Shown here: positions 15,762 to 17,674 of the stretch, one piece after another
Numbering within the stretch: position 1 is the stretch's first letter
Layout: each line of letters begins with the position of its first letter
Origin: JAVEVH01 sp034005145
GTDB lineage: Bacteria > Patescibacteriota > Dojkabacteria > SC72
Length of the DNA stretch: 17,674 bases
Direction: 5' to 3'
NCBI GenBank assembly: GCA_034005145.1
Contig: JAVEVH010000012.1
Location: forward strand, 1-17,674
Program-made: the position numbers and the translations under genes
Notes under the pieces: generated by a model
Told to the model about the DNA's origin: nothing
Seen by the model: only the letters and a program-made list of their open reading frames with translations
Databases searched by the model: none

Positions 15762-16229
15762 TTACCATCTAAAATGAGCAAATGCTTTATTAGCCTCTGC
15801 CATTCTCTCTACATCACTCTTCTTCTTAATAGCGTCTCCCTCTCCATTAAATGCATTTACTAATTCTGTTTCTAATAGCTTATCAAAAGATTTACCTGTT
15901 TTAGATCTAGCAACATCTACTAACCATCTTACTGCTAATGTCTCTTGCCTTCTTGGGCTAACAGGTGTTGGTACTGAATAGTTTGCTCCTCCTACTCTTC
16001 TAGATTTAATCTCTAAAGCAGGTCTTATATTATCAATACTTGTGTGTACAAACTCTATAGCTGGGATTTTACTCTTTTGTGCACCTGATTCTATTGCAGA
16101 GTATACTAATTCTTCAGCAACTACCTTTCTTCCACCTTGCATTACTTTATTGATAAGTCTACCTATAACTTCATCGTTATATTTTCTATCTTTTGCTATT
16201 ATTCTTTTTTTAGATCTCTTACCTCTCAT
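15762..16229 (-). CDS. rpsG: Small ribosomal subunit protein uS7
   Basis: 155 residues, normal length. It binds the 3' domain of 16S rRNA and starts head assembly. The visible family pattern is MRGKRSKKRIIAKDRKYND, VMQGGRKVVAEELVY near 29-43, IRPALEIKSRRVGGANYSVP near 68-87, RWLVDVARSK near 100 and the C-terminal RMAEANKAFAHFRW. It is the last gene of the rpoC-rpsL-rpsG unit, 17 bp after rpsL. In many bacteria fusA and tuf would follow; here a terminator and a convergent glycosyltransferase do. Confidence 0.99.
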   Translation of the reverse strand: MRGKRSKKRIIAKDRKYNDEVIGRLINKVMQGGRKVVAEELVYSAIESGAQKSKIPAIEFVHTSIDNIRPALEIKSRRVGGANYSVPTPVSPRRQETLAVRWLVDVARSKTGKSFDKLLETELVNAFNGEGDAIKKKSDVERMAEANKAFAHFRW

Positions 16230-16246
16230 TAATGTATATTAAAATA

Positions 16247-16663
16247 TTATTCTTTTTCTGGTCTCTTAGCACCGTATTTAGATCTAGCTTTCATTCTACC
16301 TTTTACTCCTGCTGTATCATACTTACCTCTTACTACTATGTATTTAACACCTGGTAAGTCCCTCTTTCTTCCTGCTTTTACCATTACTACTGAGTGCTCT
16401 TGTAGGTTATGGCCCTCTCCTGGTATATATGCTGTTACCTCCATACCGTTGGATAACCTTACTCTAGCTACTTTACGTAATGCTGAGTTAGGTTTTTTAG
16501 GTGTCATTGTTTTAACCTGTAAACATACTGCTCTCTTAAATGGGTTATTAGCTTTCTTATACCTATTTTTCAAGGGATTAAAGTTTGTAGCTAAAGCAAT
16601 ATGTTTTACTTTATCTTTCTTCGCTACTCTAGGTTTTCTTACTAACTGGTTTATCGTTGGCAT
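16247..16663 (-). CDS. rpsL: Small ribosomal subunit protein uS12
   Basis: 138 residues, the long type as in Bacillus and Thermus; E. coli has 124 and lacks the insert at about residues 15-40. S12 lies at the decoding centre. TPKKPNSALRK (54-64) and GEGHNLQEHS (82-91) are intact. In the second loop, GRKRDLPGVKY (98-108), Arg101 occupies the site of E. coli Lys87/Lys88 (usual GRVKDLPG). The codon is AGG (plus strand 16361-16363 CCT). Arg at this site is a known streptomycin-resistance substitution in studied species. It is 25 bp after rpoC; a TATAAT 7 bases before the ATG may provide an internal, leaderless promoter. Confidence 0.99.
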   Translation of the reverse strand: MPTINQLVRKPRVAKKDKVKHIALATNFNPLKNRYKKANNPFKRAVCLQVKTMTPKKPNSALRKVARVRLSNGMEVTAYIPGEGHNLQEHSVVMVKAGRKRDLPGVKYIVVRGKYDTAGVKGRMKARSKYGAKRPEKE

Positions 16664-16670
16664 GGTTCGT

Positions 16671-16676
16671 ATTATA
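16671..16676 (-). promoter_or_regulatory. Possible -10 box for leaderless rpsL transcript
   Basis: TATAAT on the minus strand, separated from the rpsL ATG (16663) by seven bases. The -35 region 17 bp upstream (TTAAAT) is poor. It lies in the rpoC-rpsL gap, so it would add to read-through from rpoC. Confidence 0.4.
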
Positions 16677-16688
16677 CAACAAAATCAA

Positions 16689-17674
16689 TTAAAATTTAAT
16701 CTCTTCGAGATCATTTAAGTTCTTAATAGCAGCACTCTCTCCAGATGGTATTCTTCTTCCAATGATTACATTCTCTTTCATACCTCTTAAGAAGTCTGTT
16801 TTACCTAATATTGCACTATTTGTCAAAACTCTTACCTGCTCTTGGAATGACATTGCAGAAAGGAAACTCTCTGTATGTAAAGCTGAAGCTTTGATTCCAA
16901 GTAACTTAGGTACTACTAATGCTTTTCTCTTTCCATCCTTAAGAAGAATATTATTCTTAGTATCGGATACAAATCTATTTACCATAGAGCCTACTAAGTA
17001 TTCTGAATCTCCAGAATCCAAAACTCTTCCAAGTCTTGCCATCTGTCTAATTACAACCTCTACATGGATATCTCCAATAGGGACTGCTTGTTCATTGAAT
17101 ACTCTTTGGACTTCATCTAATACATACTTCTGAGCTGCTTGAATACTTACGGTATCTGCTAACTTCTTAGGATCAATTGAACCTTCTGTTAATTGAGTAC
17201 CTGCCTCTATTGTATCTCCATCATTTACTAATATCTGTACCTTAGGTAATACAGATACACTCTCTTCAGCTTTAATTGTACCAGAGATTGTAAGAACTCC
17301 ACCCTCTATCTTTACAGTTCCTTCGTATGGTGATTGTTTCTCCATTTCTTCAGAATCTATATATAGTACTTGTCCATTCTTTACCTTAGCTCCATCTGTA
17401 ACTAATACACTCTTAGCATCAGAGATTACTACATCTTTAGTTATTTCTCTTGTACCTACGATTGTAATAGTTGCGGAGTCATCCTCTGCTCTATCTATAT
17501 GTACCTTACCTTTTACAGTAGAGATACTTGCTTCTGCTTTAGGACTTCTAGCTTCAAAGAGCTCTTCTACTCTTGGTAAACCTTGAGTGATATCTGTAGT
17601 TTGAACACCTCCCTTATGGAATGTCTGCATAGTCATTTGAGTACCTGGTTCTCCAATTGATTGAGCTGCTATTA
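16689..17674 (-). CDS. rpoC: RNA polymerase beta-prime subunit, C-terminal part (partial, runs off window)
   Basis: 328 codons visible; the frame stays open through 17674. The first visible residues IAAQSIGEPGTQ are the highly conserved approach to the trigger loop, which continues MTMQTFHKGG. In studied enzymes this reads LTMRTFH; here Gln (CAG, plus 17625-17627) replaces the Arg equivalent to E. coli R933. The loop runs directly into TDITQGLPRVEELFEARSPK, so there is no lineage insertion such as E. coli SI3. Later conserved pieces are VEVVIRQMARLGRV, LLGIKASALHTESFLSAMSFQEQVRVL and LRGMKENVIIGRRIPSGE, ending near the expected C-terminus. It leads the rpoC-rpsL-rpsG unit. Confidence 0.99.
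   Translation of the reverse strand, partial: IAAQSIGEPGTQMTMQTFHKGGVQTTDITQGLPRVEELFEARSPKAEASISTVKGKVHIDRAEDDSATITIVGTREITKDVVISDAKSVLVTDGAKVKNGQVLYIDSEEMEKQSPYEGTVKIEGGVLTISGTIKAEESVSVLPKVQILVNDGDTIEAGTQLTEGSIDPKKLADTVSIQAAQKYVLDEVQRVFNEQAVPIGDIHVEVVIRQMARLGRVLDSGDSEYLVGSMVNRFVSDTKNNILLKDGKRKALVVPKLLGIKASALHTESFLSAMSFQEQVRVLTNSAILGKTDFLRGMKENVIIGRRIPSGESAAIKNLNDLEEIKF

Noticed and set aside
1..17674. Alternative code with UGA read as an amino acid (as in Gracilibacteria)
   Set aside because: UGA ends the 200-residue membrane protein gene at the expected place, and the conserved proteins need no recoding.
1..17674. Mobile elements, CRISPR, tRNA genes or integration sites
   Set aside because: No transposase or integrase motifs, repeat arrays, GGTTCRA-type T-loops with matching acceptor stems, or paired attachment repeats were found by eye.

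Overview
The window is AT-rich, uses the standard bacterial code (TAG, TAA and TGA all act as stops, and Trp is TGG) and is tightly packed with mostly housekeeping genes. It holds no mobile element, CRISPR array, tRNA or rRNA. The sequence alone does not fix the taxon. A small-genome lineage such as the Candidate Phyla Radiation (for example Dojkabacteria- or Microgenomates-like) fits the low GC, compact genes, short HrcA, degraded ComF and lack of Shine-Dalgarno motifs. This placement is an inference with low to moderate confidence. DnaK has the long insert near residues 80-105 found in Gram-negative-type homologues and absent from Firmicutes DnaK.

Layout, left to right. Positions 1-228 contain no gene, only AT-rich DNA with some pairing potential. 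Next comes an exporter-type ABC protein (minus strand, 229-2034) with divergent ATPase motifs. A small HExxH metalloprotease-like gene (plus strand, 2060-2518) diverges from it across only 25 bp. The groES-groEL operon (minus, 4512-2562) follows, with its own TTGACA/TAAAAT promoter and a CIRCE operator. Upstream of it lies murJ (lipid II flippase) coupled stop-to-start to an unknown membrane-anchored protein (minus, 6972-4591). A ComF-like gene (plus, 7071-7613) retains its zinc fingers but has lost the PRPP-binding half. It converges on an O-antigen-ligase-like membrane protein with TPRs (minus, 9897-7594). The hrcA-grpE-dnaK operon (minus, 13230-9977) has a consensus promoter and a second CIRCE. 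On the plus strand are an uncharacterised gene with deviating arginine codons (13341-14012), ribosomal protein L25 (14087-14737) and a family 2 glycosyltransferase (14778-15716). The right end is rpoC (3' part)-rpsL-rpsG on the minus strand. It stops at a terminator after rpsG, so fusA and tuf do not follow.

Functional reading. Both major chaperone systems and their repressor HrcA lie within about 11 kb, and both operators share the core TTAGCA-N15-TGCTAA. This makes a complete HrcA feedback circuit visible in one window. murJ, the ligase-like protein and the glycosyltransferase point to cell-envelope and glycan synthesis. None of the start codons examined has a recognisable Shine-Dalgarno sequence, and some predicted transcription starts fall within a few bases of the start codon. 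Leaderless or SD-independent initiation therefore looks common here. Two single-residue observations in core machinery merit checking: Gln at a normally Arg position of the RNA polymerase trigger loop, and Arg at the S12 position equivalent to Lys88, a known streptomycin-resistance site. I do not see a clear new multi-gene system; most of the window is conserved core biology with unusual details.
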